Origin: Trema orientale
Lineage: Eukaryota > Streptophyta > Magnoliopsida > Rosales > Cannabaceae
Assembly: GCA_002914845.1 (NCBI GenBank)
Contig: JXTC01000221.1
Location: 62,001 to 126,000, forward strand
DNA length: 64,000 nucleotides
Direction: 5' to 3'
The notes below the pieces were generated by a model that had not been told where the DNA came from, searched no databases, and saw only the letters and a program-made list of their open reading frames with translations. Within the stretch, counting starts at the first letter, position 1; each line of letters opens with the position of its first letter. The translations under genes were made by a program, and so were the position numbers. Below are positions 49,549-61,644 of this stretch, piece after piece.

Positions 49549-49960
49549 TAAACCACTTCAATCTGCAATATACTACTTTTTTCTCACCTCCAACAGCAAT
49601 ACTATAACATGCAACTGCACACGTTTGAATTATAGTATTCTCCTGTCTTGTGAAGGGACTTGACACAATTCCAGCCTTACTAAGCACCTTAGTCCATGTC
49701 CGTATGAATACGAAAGCAAGGAGAGCTGCGGAGACATTGAGATTTGGAACCAAACCAGTGGTGAGATTCAGCTTCATTACTATGACACTGTAAATGATTC
49801 CAATTAGAATGCTAGCAACGAGTCCACGCAGGGTGATCTGTCTCGTCCATGGAGCAATTCTGTTGAGGTCCTCAGGCTCTTGTCCCATCTCTTCCACATC
49901 CTCTCTTTCATATCTCTCAATCTCAGAAGGCCTCACCTTATTTCCATTCTCCATCTCCAT
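46974..49960 (-). CDS. Yellow Stripe-like metal-nicotianamine transporter
   Basis: Seven exons on the minus strand, in coding order 49588-49960, 49227-49399, 49016-49113, 48805-48939, 48524-48713, 48306-48420 and 46974-47902, giving 670 residues, the usual YSL length. I start at [13 protein letters not shown]; the preceding open codon is TTG. YSL proteins, of the oligopeptide transporter (OPT) family, move iron, copper, zinc or manganese chelated to nicotianamine across membranes by proton symport. The sequence fits the YSL1/2/3 branch: [87 protein letters not shown] and [19 protein letters not shown]. Many hydrophobic segments are consistent with about 14 helices. A 5'-UTR intron (49978-50076) has good splice sites. 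A partial, broken copy lies downstream (45180-45450). Confidence 0.95.
48171..48230. repeat. (GT)n microsatellite in YSL intron 6
   Basis: About 15 GT units followed by a GCGC-rich, partly palindromic patch (GCGCGCTGGCGCGC) and more GT. Such alternating purine-pyrimidine DNA can adopt left-handed form and is expected to be polymorphic. Confidence 0.95.
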
Positions 49961-50132
49961 CAAAAATACTTATTACCCTGATAAAAATTCAATCAAAAGA
50001 CAGGCAAAATCTCTCAACTTTCAAGTATCAGATGTACTAGAATGAAAAACAAAACAAAACCCAGAAGCTATCTTACCTCAAAATCCTTTTTTTATTCGAA
50101 ACTTCAGTATCAAAGATCAGAACTTGGACTGG

Positions 50133-50143
50133 GTATTTATAGC
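50133..50143 (-). promoter_or_regulatory. Probable TATA box of the YSL gene
   Basis: Minus strand CTATAAATACC lies 30-60 bases upstream of the inferred 5'-UTR exon, whose donor (GAG then GTAAGA) is at 50075-50076. Confidence 0.6.
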
Positions 50144-50144
50144 C

Positions 50145-51730
50145 TTTTCTCAAGAACCCATTAAAAATATCCAAACATTAGCTGGGGGAATCGTCTTGGT
50201 TTGCGTTGACTCGAATCAATAACCCTCCAGCAGATAAAAACAAGAATACCCAGAAGCCAGAACCAAAGAAATTTATGGTCAATGAATTAAATACGGGAAA
50301 AATTGAAAGCCACCCAAATCCCCAAAAGGGTCACTCTCAATCAATGATCCTGTCTTGTATATCAACGATAGCTCAGCAAGATTCGAGACTTATTTATAAG
50401 GGTATAGAGAAGAGATATCAGGAAAAAGGAGCATTAAATCTCAACAAAAAGGTGGAAATGGTGGAGAGTAGCAAGAGAGAATTATGCATGTACTACAAAC
50501 GTTTGTAGTACAAAATAGGCGTTGTAGTACACTAATGCACTTTCCAAACTTAAACTAAACCAAATTTGAACAAATGTTAGGCAACGACACAACGCGCGAA
50601 AATTCTTACAGTTGACTCACCTTTCTCTCCACACTTTCTCTCTCTAAACACAGAGATGGGGGAGAGAGAGAAAAAGAGGAGAGTAGAGAGAGAGAGAGAG
50701 AGAGAGACGGTGGGTAGTGATGGGATGGTACTGCAAGCCTGTAATTTATCGATTTTGGCATTTGTTGGATCAAGTTCACTTCTTCCCTTAAAATATCATA
50801 TCTTTTTTCTTACAACTAACGGAAAAAAAATGTCCACGGGGCTCTTACATTCTTATGACTTCGAACAAGAGATTGAGATTAACAATCCGCCGAACAAACC
50901 AACCAAACTTGGATAAAATATTGGGATAACGTTGACGTTTAGTGTTTGGTCAAAAAAAAAGAACTCACATTTTCTTATTTATATTAACTTAAACCTTTTA
51001 TTTTTTGTTTTCTATCGAATAGCACAAGACACAATTTATGGTCAAAATTAAAATTTGAGAATTTAAATTGTAGAAAAGTAATTTTTTCAGTATTAAAATT
51101 TGAAACTCATAAAATATATAGAAAATTATTAAAGAAAAAAATAGTTTAAAAAATTGAAAGCACTTAAAATGATTTAAAAAACGTAAAATAATAAATTATT
51201 TTATTTTTTAGAATTTTGTCGTTTTCTCTATTTTTAATTTAAATAATTTCAAATAATTAAAACCCCTTGGAACAAATTAATAATTTCAACTAAAAAAAAA
51301 ACAAAAAAAAAAAAAAAAAAAAAAAAAACCGAAAATTTTTTTTTTAACTTTTGTCATTCTCTTTTTTTTTCCCTCAATTAATTGTTTTGAATAATTTACA
51401 CTCTTTTTTAGTTTCTTTAATTACTGTTTCTTATTTATGTTTTATGAATTTAAATAATAAAAATATCTTTTTTTAACAACTCAAGTTTCAATTTTGATCA
51501 TATTTAGGGCTCAATGCCTTTTGTTAGGAAAATATCAATTAAAGATTTGATTTTATACAAATGAAAATGTGGGCCTTTTTTACTGAATACACTAAAGGTG
51601 GTGTGTATTTTTCTTTCTTTAATATTTTTTTTTTATATCATCCCATAAAATTTTTTAGGATGAATTACACAAAAATATCCTTATGTATGAGTTTGATGCA
51701 AAATTAACTTAGCAATTGATTTTTGCAAAT
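50145..51730. other. YSL upstream region and AT-rich DNA
   Basis: Contains a (GA)n tract (about 50660-50706) and long A and T runs (51291-51356). Short frames lack domains. No gene or clear transposon seen. Confidence 0.5.
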
Positions 51731-51914
51731 CAATATCCTAATATTTTAAATATCTTATAATGTCTACTCCACCTTGACAAATTAAGTGATTTGAGCTATG
51801 AGAAGACCTTTTTTACCTCATTCAATATCTTAATATTTTAAATATCTGCTAATGTTTACTCCACCTTGACAAATTAAGTGATTTGAACTATGAGAAGACC
51901 TTTTTATGCCTCAT
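51731..51914. repeat. 92-bp tandem duplication
   Basis: Units 51731-51822 and 51823-51914 share ACTCCACCTTGACAAATTAA and TATGAGAAGACCTTTTT, with about half a dozen differences. Confidence 0.9.
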
Positions 51915-51923
51915 CAAGACTAT

Positions 51924-53488
51924 GGGCCTGTTTGGCACGGCTTTGAAAGATCTTTTGGGGCTCTAAAGATCTTTAAGGAGTGTTTGGATAAATTATTGTA
52001 AGATCTTCTTTAATCTAAAAGATCTTTTTAAGGAAGTATGGATCCCCTAGCTTCTCTAAAAAGGTCTTTTTAAAAAACACGGGAAGCTGTTTTGAGTTTT
52101 AAGTGATACTTTTATATTTCCTATTTTATTCTTTTTTTAGTGAAGGAAAAAAAATTAAATTCCATCCTAGTCCCTCTTACATATGCGTACAATTCCACCT
52201 CTGTTCTTCCCGAATTAAAAGTTTCATCACTCTCCATCTTTACCTAAAGAAAAAACCCTAAGTTCATCATTCATAAAAAATTTCAAGGTTAGTATTTTTT
52301 TTTATTTCTTTTTTTTGTACGATTGAGTTGTAATATTGTCTCAATGAAAAATGGTTTTCATTGCCTTTTCTTTTATCTTCTTGATTGCTTGAATAAAATA
52401 TGGCTATTGAGTTTTTTTTTTTTTTTAATCGGAATGATTAGGCTTTTACTGTATGAAAAAATCACAACAATATATGTTTTAACTTTTACATATATATGTG
52501 AATAAAACATCAATTATATATATTTTTAGAGAATGTGCAATACTTACTTGCTGCACTTTATGTGAGTTCATTTTAAGGTTTTTTTTTTTTTTTTTTTTTT
52601 GCTTTTTAAGTTATATTTCAAAATTTTCTCTAAACAATTATTTAAGTAATTTTTTTCTTTAATTTTGCAGATAAATTCTACTTGGTTGATGCAGGGTATC
52701 CAAATATAAAAGAGTATTTAGCTCCATATAAAGGGGAAAGATATCATCTTCCTCAATTTCAAAAAGGCAGTCAACCTAGTGGCTATAGAGAAATATTTAA
52801 CCATGCTCATTCATCATTATGCAGTGTTATTGAGCGTTGTTTTGGTGTGTGAAAAGCACGATGGGAAATCTTGCACCGTATGCCTAATTATAATTTTGAC
52901 AAGCAAGTAGCTATTGTTTCTGCTTCAATGGCATTACATAATTTTATAAGGAGAGAGGCCATTGCTGATATGGATTTTCCTTCTCGTGATGAAGCAAATA
53001 ATGATTCTCCTGATGATGATGAACCGAATATTAACCTGGCAACAGATGAGACTGAAATGGGAATTATCCGCGATAAAATTGCTAGAGAACTCGTGTTTCG
53101 ATAACCATCATTTTACGAGTATTATTTTTTAAAAATTATTGTATTAGAGTAAGGATTCAATTTTTATATGGTTGAGTTTAATTTTATGTTTCACTAATTA
53201 GAAAAGAAAAAAGACTTCGTGTGTTTTTTTTTTCACTTATTTTATTTAGTTGTTACCAAAAAAGCTGGGTATGTCATTTTATTATTAAAAAGTTCAGTCA
53301 TGGGCAAATTTGACATATCTTATTCATAAGAGCTTTTATGTTACACATGCCAAACACATTAGAAAGGTCTTCTAGAATGAAAAGATCTTTCAGGATGGAT
53401 TATCCAAACAGTAACTGAAAAGTTACAACTTTTACTTATCTTCTTCTTCCATTAAAAAGTAGAAGTAAAAGTTATCCCAAACAGGCCC
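51924..53488 (+). mobile_element. PIF/Harbinger-type transposon, internally deleted
   Basis: Perfect 12-bp inverted ends GGGCCTGTTTGG (51924-51935) and CCAAACAGGCCC (53477-53488) bound 1565 bp, with direct repeats TAT on both sides. Ends of this type and a 3-bp duplication are typical of PIF/Harbinger. Subterminal AAAGATCTTTT motifs recur on the left. Only the 3' part of a transposase gene is left (52671-53104), so the copy cannot move itself. Confidence 0.85.
52671..53104 (+). pseudogene. PIF/Harbinger transposase, C-terminal remnant
   Basis: A terminal exon preceded by a plausible acceptor (TTTTGCAG) encodes the C-terminal part of a DDE (HARBI1-like) transposase: FYLVDAGYPN with the second catalytic Asp, LAPYKGERYHLPQF, then SVIERCFGV with the catalytic Glu, KARWEIL and ALHNFIRREA. 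A TGA at 52850-52852 falls where relatives have the Trp or Leu of FGVWKAR / FGVLKAR, a nonsense mutation consistent with TGG to TGA. The N-terminal half, the first catalytic Asp and the companion MYB-like gene are absent. Confidence 0.9.
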
Positions 53489-53867
53489 TATGTTTGGTAA
53501 GAAGGATGGAGATGAGTAGAAGGAAAGGAGAATTCATTTGTTTGTTAAGAGGGATTGAGAAAGGGAGACGAGAGGTGGAGAGAGGAGCTCTCCTCCCAGA
53601 CTCACCATTTTGAAATAGGAGGATTCAATCTTTACTCTATTTTTTTTTATGTGAAATGATAAATATGCTAATATTAAAAATTATTTAAAAAATAATAGAA
53701 TAGATAATGTAATAATTTTATAACTAAATACTCTTTATCCATCCTACTTTTCATTTTTCTTACTAAACAATTTCAAAGATTGACTCTTTCATATCCCTCC
53801 TTCACATTTTTCCTCCTTTCTAAACTCTCTATCCTTCATATTCCTTGTCCCTCCTACCAAACATAGT

Positions 53868-54666
53868 GTAAATGATTAAAAACATATTAAACTGTAATAA
53901 TCATTTCTAAATATATTTTACTTTTTTATTTAACTTTAAAGAAGAAAAAGGGCTTCAAATAAAAATTAAAATTTAGCTAAGATTCTATTTCAATCTGAAG
54001 TGGATTGAAATATGCATAATACGATTTTAGTATTAGTACTGGATTATATTAATTTTTTTTATAAATTTAAAAGTATATATATTGTAAATTAATTTTAAAT
54101 TTTAAAATCTTTTAAATATGAAAACCCTTTTGTGTATTAAATAAATAAATAAAGTTGTTTGAAAGTAGGATTACAAGGTTTACCAATATTGGAGTGTGGG
54201 ATTACGAAGACTCATGAATATTAGAGCGTGAAAGCAGTAAGCTCATATCGTTTCGATAATAAATTATGTATCTCAATTTAAATTGGCCCCAAAAATAAGA
54301 ATAGGACTAGAATGAATAGTATATCTTTATCTTTAGTTCTTATTCTTATGGCTCACTCATCTTCATGTCGCCATTTTCTCATGGAGAGAGAATGAGTGTG
54401 GTGATGGGATAGAAGTGTGACTAATTATTCAATCAATTTTGGCTTTTTTGGGGTCAAATTCTACATTTCGTCATTCTTTTGCTCTTTTCAAATGCTAAAA
54501 GGTATATATGGGAATTTTCACATGCGTGTGAATTTAGGAAAAAAAAAAAAAGAAGTGAGGATCATCAACTATCATAAAAGGGTGATTTTGATGTTAGAGG
54601 AGAGAGAACAATGTGGGAGTAAGCTTTCAAGTGGGGCCCAGATCAGTTCTTTGATTCCATTTATTA
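53868..54666. other. AT-rich intergenic DNA
   Basis: No feature recognised. Confidence 0.5.
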
Positions 54667-54775
54667 CAAGTTGGTGACAATGTTATTAACACTAATAATA
54701 CTTACCACCACAACGACATATTTATTTAGTTAATAAATTGGTCTCACACCCATAAGAGAAATTCAAGTTGGTGAC
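54667..54775. mobile_element. MULE-type MITE, truncated copy 3
   Basis: The stretch ACAATGTTATTAACAC, then CCACCACAACGACATAT and TTAATAAATTGGTCTCACAC, matches the left half of the elements at 1763 and 59611. It is flanked by 12-bp direct repeats CAAGTTGGTGAC (54667-54678 and 54764-54775). The right half is missing. Confidence 0.55.
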
Positions 54776-56540
54776 CATCTCTGGCCTGTTAAATTGTCCA
54801 CGTCAGCGATGAGTGTCGTGCACGCGGACATTTGTACTATGAGAGAAGCGCGTGTATATACGATCCTTTAAGAACAGTCAACAGTGGATCATGTGAATAG
54901 AATATTATATTATATCGCGGTCTGCCACGTGGATAGCTAAAGTAATAAGCATCTGATCATCTTTTAGCTTGTTTGGGTTTTGCATTACTTACCCATCTGT
55001 GACAGAAGGATCGTCTTAGAAAGTTCGTTCCTTTTTTTTTTTAAAAAAAAAAAACTAGAAAGGTAATTCTAGTTCTACTCTACTCTTTGGTTTTCCACTG
55101 AGTCTCGTACAATAAGTTTGTTTAGAATTTTTTTTTTTTGTTTTTGAAACTGTGTTTAGATTTTTTTTCACTATGAATAATAATTCGCATTGATAATTTG
55201 ATAAGATAACGATGTATATAAAATCATTCTGTTTGGTACTATTATGCTTAACTGCATAATCTCCTTTGTGTAATTTTTTTTTTTTTCTCATTGATATATG
55301 AATTTCACTTAAAGTTAGTTCACATACTAAGTAGTATGACAAGAAAATAGAAGAATAATAATTGGTACCATTTTCCTCTAAAGAAAATAAATAATTAGTA
55401 TCTTTTCTAAAGAAAGCACAGTACCTTCAATTTATAATAAATATGATATTCACAAAGGTTTTTCCTATATCCTTTTTTAACTTAAAAATACGTTTAGTAA
55501 TATATTATGAAAAAATTTGTAAGAGAATAGTTGAGATAAATATAGGAGATTAAAAAATGAGGTGTTCATTCTCAATTTCACTAATCATGTTAGGGTCTTG
55601 AAAATTTGTGTTATGAATGTATACTTAAACACGTGAATAAATATGAAATAATAAAAATGCTCCCAACATTTGCAGTCTCATTATACCCTATTAGAGATTA
55701 GTAAACATGACTTTAATAAATTAGTAATTATACTGTAAAATATTGAATGAGAAACACACTCCAATATAGGCTATAGACATATTTTAGCTTCTTCCTTTTT
55801 TTAGTAGGCAACAAGTGTTATTATAGTGATTTTTTGAACTTCACAAATTGTAATCTTAACGGTTGATAAATTAACTTCTTTATTTTTGGTAGATCATTTC
55901 TCTTTTATTATCATAAACTTTCTTTTAATATAGGGCATCAATCTAGTATGTGTATTTTTTTTTACCTATTTACAAGTATTGATTTGTCCAAATAAAATTC
56001 ATACATTTTTTTTTATGATAAAAAATAGAGAGAAAAATATTAAATATTATATATTTATTATTCTACTCAAATTATTGATAATCATTAGATAATAATCCAA
56101 CGGCTAAAAAAATTTATTTATAAATATGTTAAAAAAAAATACCTACTGAATTACGGCCCTATGTTAAACTATATATATTTAACACAAAGAATGAGTCATC
56201 TCTCTCCCTCTTAGAAAACTGGCATACACTCTCCCTCAAATCGTTCAATGTTTTTCTTTTTTCCCTACCTATTCGGCTATTCGTAGTTTTTTCAGTGGGA
56301 AAGAATTATATTGGGCCATCATTTTGTCTTTAATACATGTATTTGAATGAATTAAACCTCTTATTTATATGTGAGAAGTTAGTGTTTGAGTAGTTAATTC
56401 ATAGATTGAAATAGAATTTATCATCTATCATGATTATAGTTCTTTGTCACATTTTTCAAATGATACTTGCGAAGATTTAACAAAATATGTTTTTAGGAAA
56501 ACGTAGAATTTCGAAGGGTGAAGAATGAAGAATCTCATCC
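54776..56540. other. AT-rich intergenic DNA
   Basis: No gene or recognisable element. Poly-T and poly-A runs at 55033-55055, 55128-55140 and 55276-55288. Confidence 0.5.
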
Positions 56541-56904
56541 AAATAATTTGAGATAATATCACTTTTATACCTTATATTTTGATATTTTGTTCAATTTATA
56601 TTTTGTATTTTATTAACATTAATCTTTAGATTTAATATTTATTACAAGTTTATACCATGACATCAATTTAGAGCAGTTAATTTACCAACATAATTTAATA
56701 AACTTATTCTCGAATCAGTTTTTATATGTTTTATTTTCAAATTTTTAAACGATAAATTAACGGTTCTGAATTGGTATCAGGTATAAATTTATAACAGATT
56801 TTATATCTAAAAATCAATATTGATAATAACTAAAATAAGTATAATTTGAACAAAGTGTGAAAATATAAGATATAAAAGTGATGTATAATATCTCAAATAA
56901 TTTT
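56541..56904. mobile_element. Palindromic MITE, second copy of the 22475 family
   Basis: The ends AAATAATTTGAGATAATATC and (complement) AAAATTATTTGAGATATTAT are inverted. The inner ATCACTTTTATA / TATAAAAGTGAT pair and the GACATCAATTTAGAGCAGTT core match the element at 22475-22876. Non-coding. Confidence 0.7.
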
Positions 56905-58873
56905 GATGTATTGATATAGTCTACCAAATGAAATGATTGACTTTTGGAAAAAAGAAAAATTAAAAAAAAAAAAGAAAAAAATATTTACATGTTAAAGAAT
57001 AGAATCAATTTTGAAACACATAATTGCGTCTATATAATATCGAAGAGAGCAATATAAGCATCCGCAGTGTAATATGGAGAACGAAAACAACGAAAGCCAG
57101 TCTATATCCAGTAATTTAATACCGAATATATTGTAAATGGACAAGTGGGATTTTTTAAAGTTATTATTTAATATTTTTTCTGACATTTCAACCCACGTGC
57201 CTGCATTGACAAAAATGCATATATGGATCTTAAAAAACAAAAGAAATAAAATAACTAAATGTTTTTTTTTTCATACTCTTTTTTATATTTTTTAATTTTA
57301 TGGTCTAATATCTGAATTCTATTATATAATTTAATATTTTAATAATATAATAAATCATAAAAGAATTTACGTATTAAACAATAAGATACAATAAGATTTA
57401 GATAGTGCTTTTGCTAGCATTTCTCCAAAAACAACGATTATATGATTTTGAAATCACTATTAAATACAGTCATAATTCATAATGCATCACACGTAACATT
57501 ATTACACTGACGTATAGTTTGGCTGCTTTTGACATGATACGGCTGTGGCAACACGGTTGATTCTTCTATTTCTTCTTCTTATTCTTCTTCTTTTTTTAAA
57601 AACAATAATAATAATAATTTGAAGGGTTAAGATTCTTCTACTTATACATATAATTGTATGTGCTTTTGGTAAATAATGTGAGACAAAATGATAAGCAAGA
57701 GTTGACGTAATATTCTCTCCGTTCTTTTTATTTTTTAGTGGGTTATACATTGATTAATTATGTTTAGTAGATGATGATATGTTTACCTACCTTTCCATAT
57801 ATTTACCTTTCACTATAAAATATACAATCGTGGAGCCCTTGCCCATATCTTCAAAGCCCCATTATATTTTATAGAATAAACATAACAATATCGTGTTTTT
57901 GTATTGAAAGATAATGTTATAGTCGTAAAAAGTTGTAAAAGATTAATTTATTTTAAATGAAAAGGACCAATTATACATGCTTGTAGATTCTTCTTTTTTT
58001 TTTCATTTGAATAATAAATAAAGAGGTTAGAGGAATATGCTTACAGAGTCACGCATTGTACTTGAAAAAGCAGTGGAGGCAAACTTATAATAATTATTCG
58101 AACTTAATAGTTAAATAGTGTAACAATGATACGAACTTATAATAATGGTGTTGTAACACTTGTAGTTTGTGGATCATGACATTTGCTTTATGTGATGGAT
58201 GAGTAAATTTATTTTTATATTGCACGAATATAATTCTTCAAGATTAACAGAATCTGGAAGTCTTGCTCTAAAAGAGAAGAATATCATTTCCATGAAGAAA
58301 AGCAACAACTTTTATTTGAGGGATTTCAAACTTCTTTTTAAGTGGGGTATATTGTAGTATATTCACTTGACGCTTTTTTTTTTAAAGGAGAATGACGGAT
58401 TTTTTAAACTCAAGAAAATAAATGTTTTCTTTTTATTTTCTTTTATTTATTAATGTTTGAATATATTAAGAAACCTTAGTTTGGTTTTGATGGTCAATCC
58501 AATAATTAATGGTACCTGCCACATGATTAAGGGCTAATTAAAAACGAGTCTATAGGGAAATCCAAGTTCAACTAGAGTAACCATTGTTAACCTTAGAAAA
58601 AAGGACGTGGATAGGACTAATTTGGGCAAAATAATTTTTTTTGTGCATTTTTTAAAATTTGATATTTTTAGAAGTGCGTCTTGACTTATTGTCAAGAACT
58701 TCTTGACTATGAAAAAGTCCTCAATAATAGTTTTTTCATAGTCAATAAACTCTTAACCTACAATCAAGAGATACTTGACATTTATAAAAAATGCCATTTT
58801 TAGACAAATATATTAAAAAAAAAAGTAATTTGAACCAAATTAGTCATATCCATGTCATTTTCTCTTAACCTTA
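56905..58873. other. AT-rich intergenic DNA
   Basis: No gene or clear element seen; (TTC)n and (AAT)n short runs near 57560-57620. Confidence 0.5.
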
Positions 58874-59548
58874 GGGCATCTCCAACGTTGCACTAAATTG
58901 GTGCAAAATACCATTTTGTTGTTAAAAATCCTCTCCAATGCAACAGTATCTTTTACACTACTTACACCAAATTTGGTGTAATACTATTAATTACATCAAA
59001 TGTAATACTATTCAAACTTTTTTATTTCTTCAATAGCCCCCACCTTTATAACTTTCTACAAATTTATTTCAATATATCATTTTTTCTTAACCTTTATTAT
59101 CTATAATGATTTAATTTATTTCATATTTAATTTAATTTGATTATAATTTAAACTAAATAATATAAGTATTAATAATTATTAAAATATAATTACTAATTAA
59201 AATTCATGATCTAAAAACTTCATAATATGTGGAAAAGTAACACTAAATGCCAATATAAACTAGAATTCCAACAACATTTTAGAAATATTTAGTTAATTAA
59301 AAGTAATTTATTAATTTTTAGTATTGTTAATTTCTTAGAATATTTTTTTCCAATAATTTGTAATAATGTGTCAAGTAATATATAAATGCAATAGTTTATA
59401 AAATAAATTAATTATTGAAGGACTAAAAAGATAAAAAATAGAAAGATAATATTCTTTTTAGCGTAACTTTTGGTGTAATGGATTGGAGTTTAACTTATGA
59501 AATGGTGTAAAAATTACACCATTTTAGTGTTATAAGCTGGAGATGACC
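58874..59548. mobile_element. Tourist-like MITE with TTA duplication
   Basis: The left end GGGCATCTCCAACGTTGCAC is mirrored by the right end (complement GGTCATCTCCAGCTTATAAC). TTA flanks both sides (58871-58873 and 59549-59551). Subterminal TTGGTGTAA motifs occur in both arms. 675 bp, non-coding. Confidence 0.65.
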
Positions 59549-59601
59549 TTATCTAGTGCTTATACACCTCTTGAAAGTCAAGGATCCAACAAATAGCTAC
59601 T

Positions 59602-59803
59602 TATAAGAATGAATAATGCTATAGGGCACCTGTGGTACCCAGCACCACAGTGATGTGTCAGTCTGTCACTGGCTAATCATAATTATAATTTAAGTGGGGC
59701 CTATGTAGGACCCAGTTTATTAATTAAATCATCCAATGACAAACAGACATATCACTGTGGTGCTGGGCACCACTGGTGCCCCATAGCATTACTCTATAAG
59801 AAT
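59602..59803. mobile_element. MULE-type MITE, copy 2, nearly perfect palindrome
   Basis: The element 59611-59794 is a long inverted repeat: the left arm starts GAATAATGCTATAGGGCACC and the right arm (complement) GAGTAATGCTATGGGGCACC, and pairing continues for about 60 bases through CCCAGCACCACAGTGAT. Direct repeats TATAAGAAT (59602-59610 and 59795-59803) are a 9-bp target duplication, the Mutator hallmark. Confidence 0.88.
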
Positions 59804-61351
59804 TGATTGACTGGTATTTTCAAAAAAAAAAAAAAAAAAAAGAATTGATTTACTGGACTAGCTATACTTAGCATTAATGCTCATTGTCTTTGAATAATTG
59901 CTTCATCCCAGTGCCTACAAGACTAGTATTTATTTGACCTATAGTACTTCCCATTTGAAAAGGACCTTTTTGGAGCTCTACGAATAACTAATTAAAACAG
60001 CTGCGGTTGAATGATACAATCCCCCTCCCAACAAAGGGTTGCAGCTGAAGACATCCCACAATATATAACGGCGGATTTCTTGATATTTTTTTTATTGGTT
60101 GTCTTGATTGCATTAATACAAAGTAGTCAAGCAGTACACTTTCTATTTCTCTATATTACATCTATATCCCAATTTCATTCATTTAATATCTCGAAATGCA
60201 TGTGATATTGAGACAGAATTTGACATATCTCAATTAGATTGTTGTTATTTATCTACTGATAGACTTAGGGGCCATTTTTGTGCTGTTATGCTGTAATCCT
60301 TTTGTAGTTGTACCGCGTGAGCAAAAATAATTATGAGAAAAAAAAAAAGGTTTTAAGTGTTTGGTAATTTGAATTTATAAAAAAAATTTGTTTAAACACG
60401 TTTAGTACATTAATCAAGATCTTAGATGAACTGTACTTTCTTATAATAAAGAATTGTTTTCACATGGTTTTATCAATCATATGCCCAAAAGGAAAAAAAA
60501 AATCAGCCTTTTATAAAGCATATTTCTCAAATATGCTTAAAAGGTACACAGCAAATTGTAAAACATGCTGGTCAAAAGCAGATTTTATCAAACGCCTATG
60601 TTATTCACCTGTTTTTCAACCGCATTAGAATCTAAAAGTAGCCTATAGCCACAATTTCAAATGGGCATTTAGTTTATCGACTATACTAGATATAAAAATA
60701 AATTGATATACCAAATGTATTAGGGTTTCTAACACTTTTACCTGTAAAAACTAAAAAAATTACAAAAATACAGAGGTCAGGTTTTTTCTTCTAACTTCCG
60801 TACTGTTTTTATTAGAAAAATAGCATTTTTTTACAAGTTTTTAGAAAAATACTATTTTTAAAATAGTCACTATTCACTAGTTTCTGAAAACTAGTCACTG
60901 ATTACTAGTATCCAGTTATATACCAGTTATAAAATACATTAGTTTACCAGTTACCAGTTTATATAAAAACTAGTTACTATTGTAAAAATAGTATTTGTAA
61001 AAGTATTTTTTATAAAAATAATATTTTTATAATAAACACCGCGCCAGATCTAAAAAACTATAGCCCACCATATTTTACAATTTTTTTCTCTAAAAATATC
61101 ATATAAAGCCTAATTTTCACAATGTATTAGTGATATATTTTGATATTTATTAAAAAATATATAATAAAAGTGACATTTATTGAAATCAAGTATTAAAGAT
61201 GTATACCAACCCTAATTTATCATAAACAAAATCACTTCATGCAAAAGTGGCTTTTAGGAAATGGCTGATTTTGACACTTCGTTATAATAGATGAATTTTT
61301 TTTTAATTTTTATAGATAAATAATAAGTATATTAGTAGATATTTTTAATTA
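59804..61351. other. AT-rich intergenic DNA with a possible old MITE
   Basis: A weak inverted pair (GGCCATTTTTGTGCTGTTAT near 60270 and the complement of sequence ending near 60670) may mark an old element of about 400 bp. No gene seen. Confidence 0.35.
60808..61036. repeat. Imperfect palindrome with ACTAGT repeats
   Basis: Complementary arms rich in AAAAATAGTATTT and ACTAGTTACTA motifs (left about 60810-60900, right about 60960-61036) would fold into one long hairpin. Probably a degraded MITE. Confidence 0.5.
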
Positions 61352-61644
61352 GAGCTGTTAAGAGGGCCAGACTGGCCTATTAGCATGGTGACACGACACG
61401 ACACATTAAATCATGGATCATGCTAGGCACAGCACGATCATGTGAGACATACTGGGCCAATGAATTAAGCACGATAGATTATGCATAATACGATACGACA
61501 TGTATACAAGTACGACATGGCAAGGCCTACAGGCACGACATGGCATATTAACACAATAGGCACGATATGTTAGCATGTTGAACATATGTATTATCATCAT
61601 TTTATTTTTCCTATATTTTTTTAATTTTTTTTCCTATTTTTCTT

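Larger units (their letters stand above)
51919..53867. mobile_element. MITE interrupted by a PIF/Harbinger element
   Basis: The right end (53850-53867, complement ACTATGTTTGGTAGGAGGGA) needs a left partner. It is found split: AC-TAT at 51919-51923 and GTTTGGTAAGAAGG from 53492. Removing the Harbinger element and one TAT joins them into ACTATGTTTGGTA, a 13-base match. The MITE proper is about 380 bp and non-coding. Confidence 0.7.
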
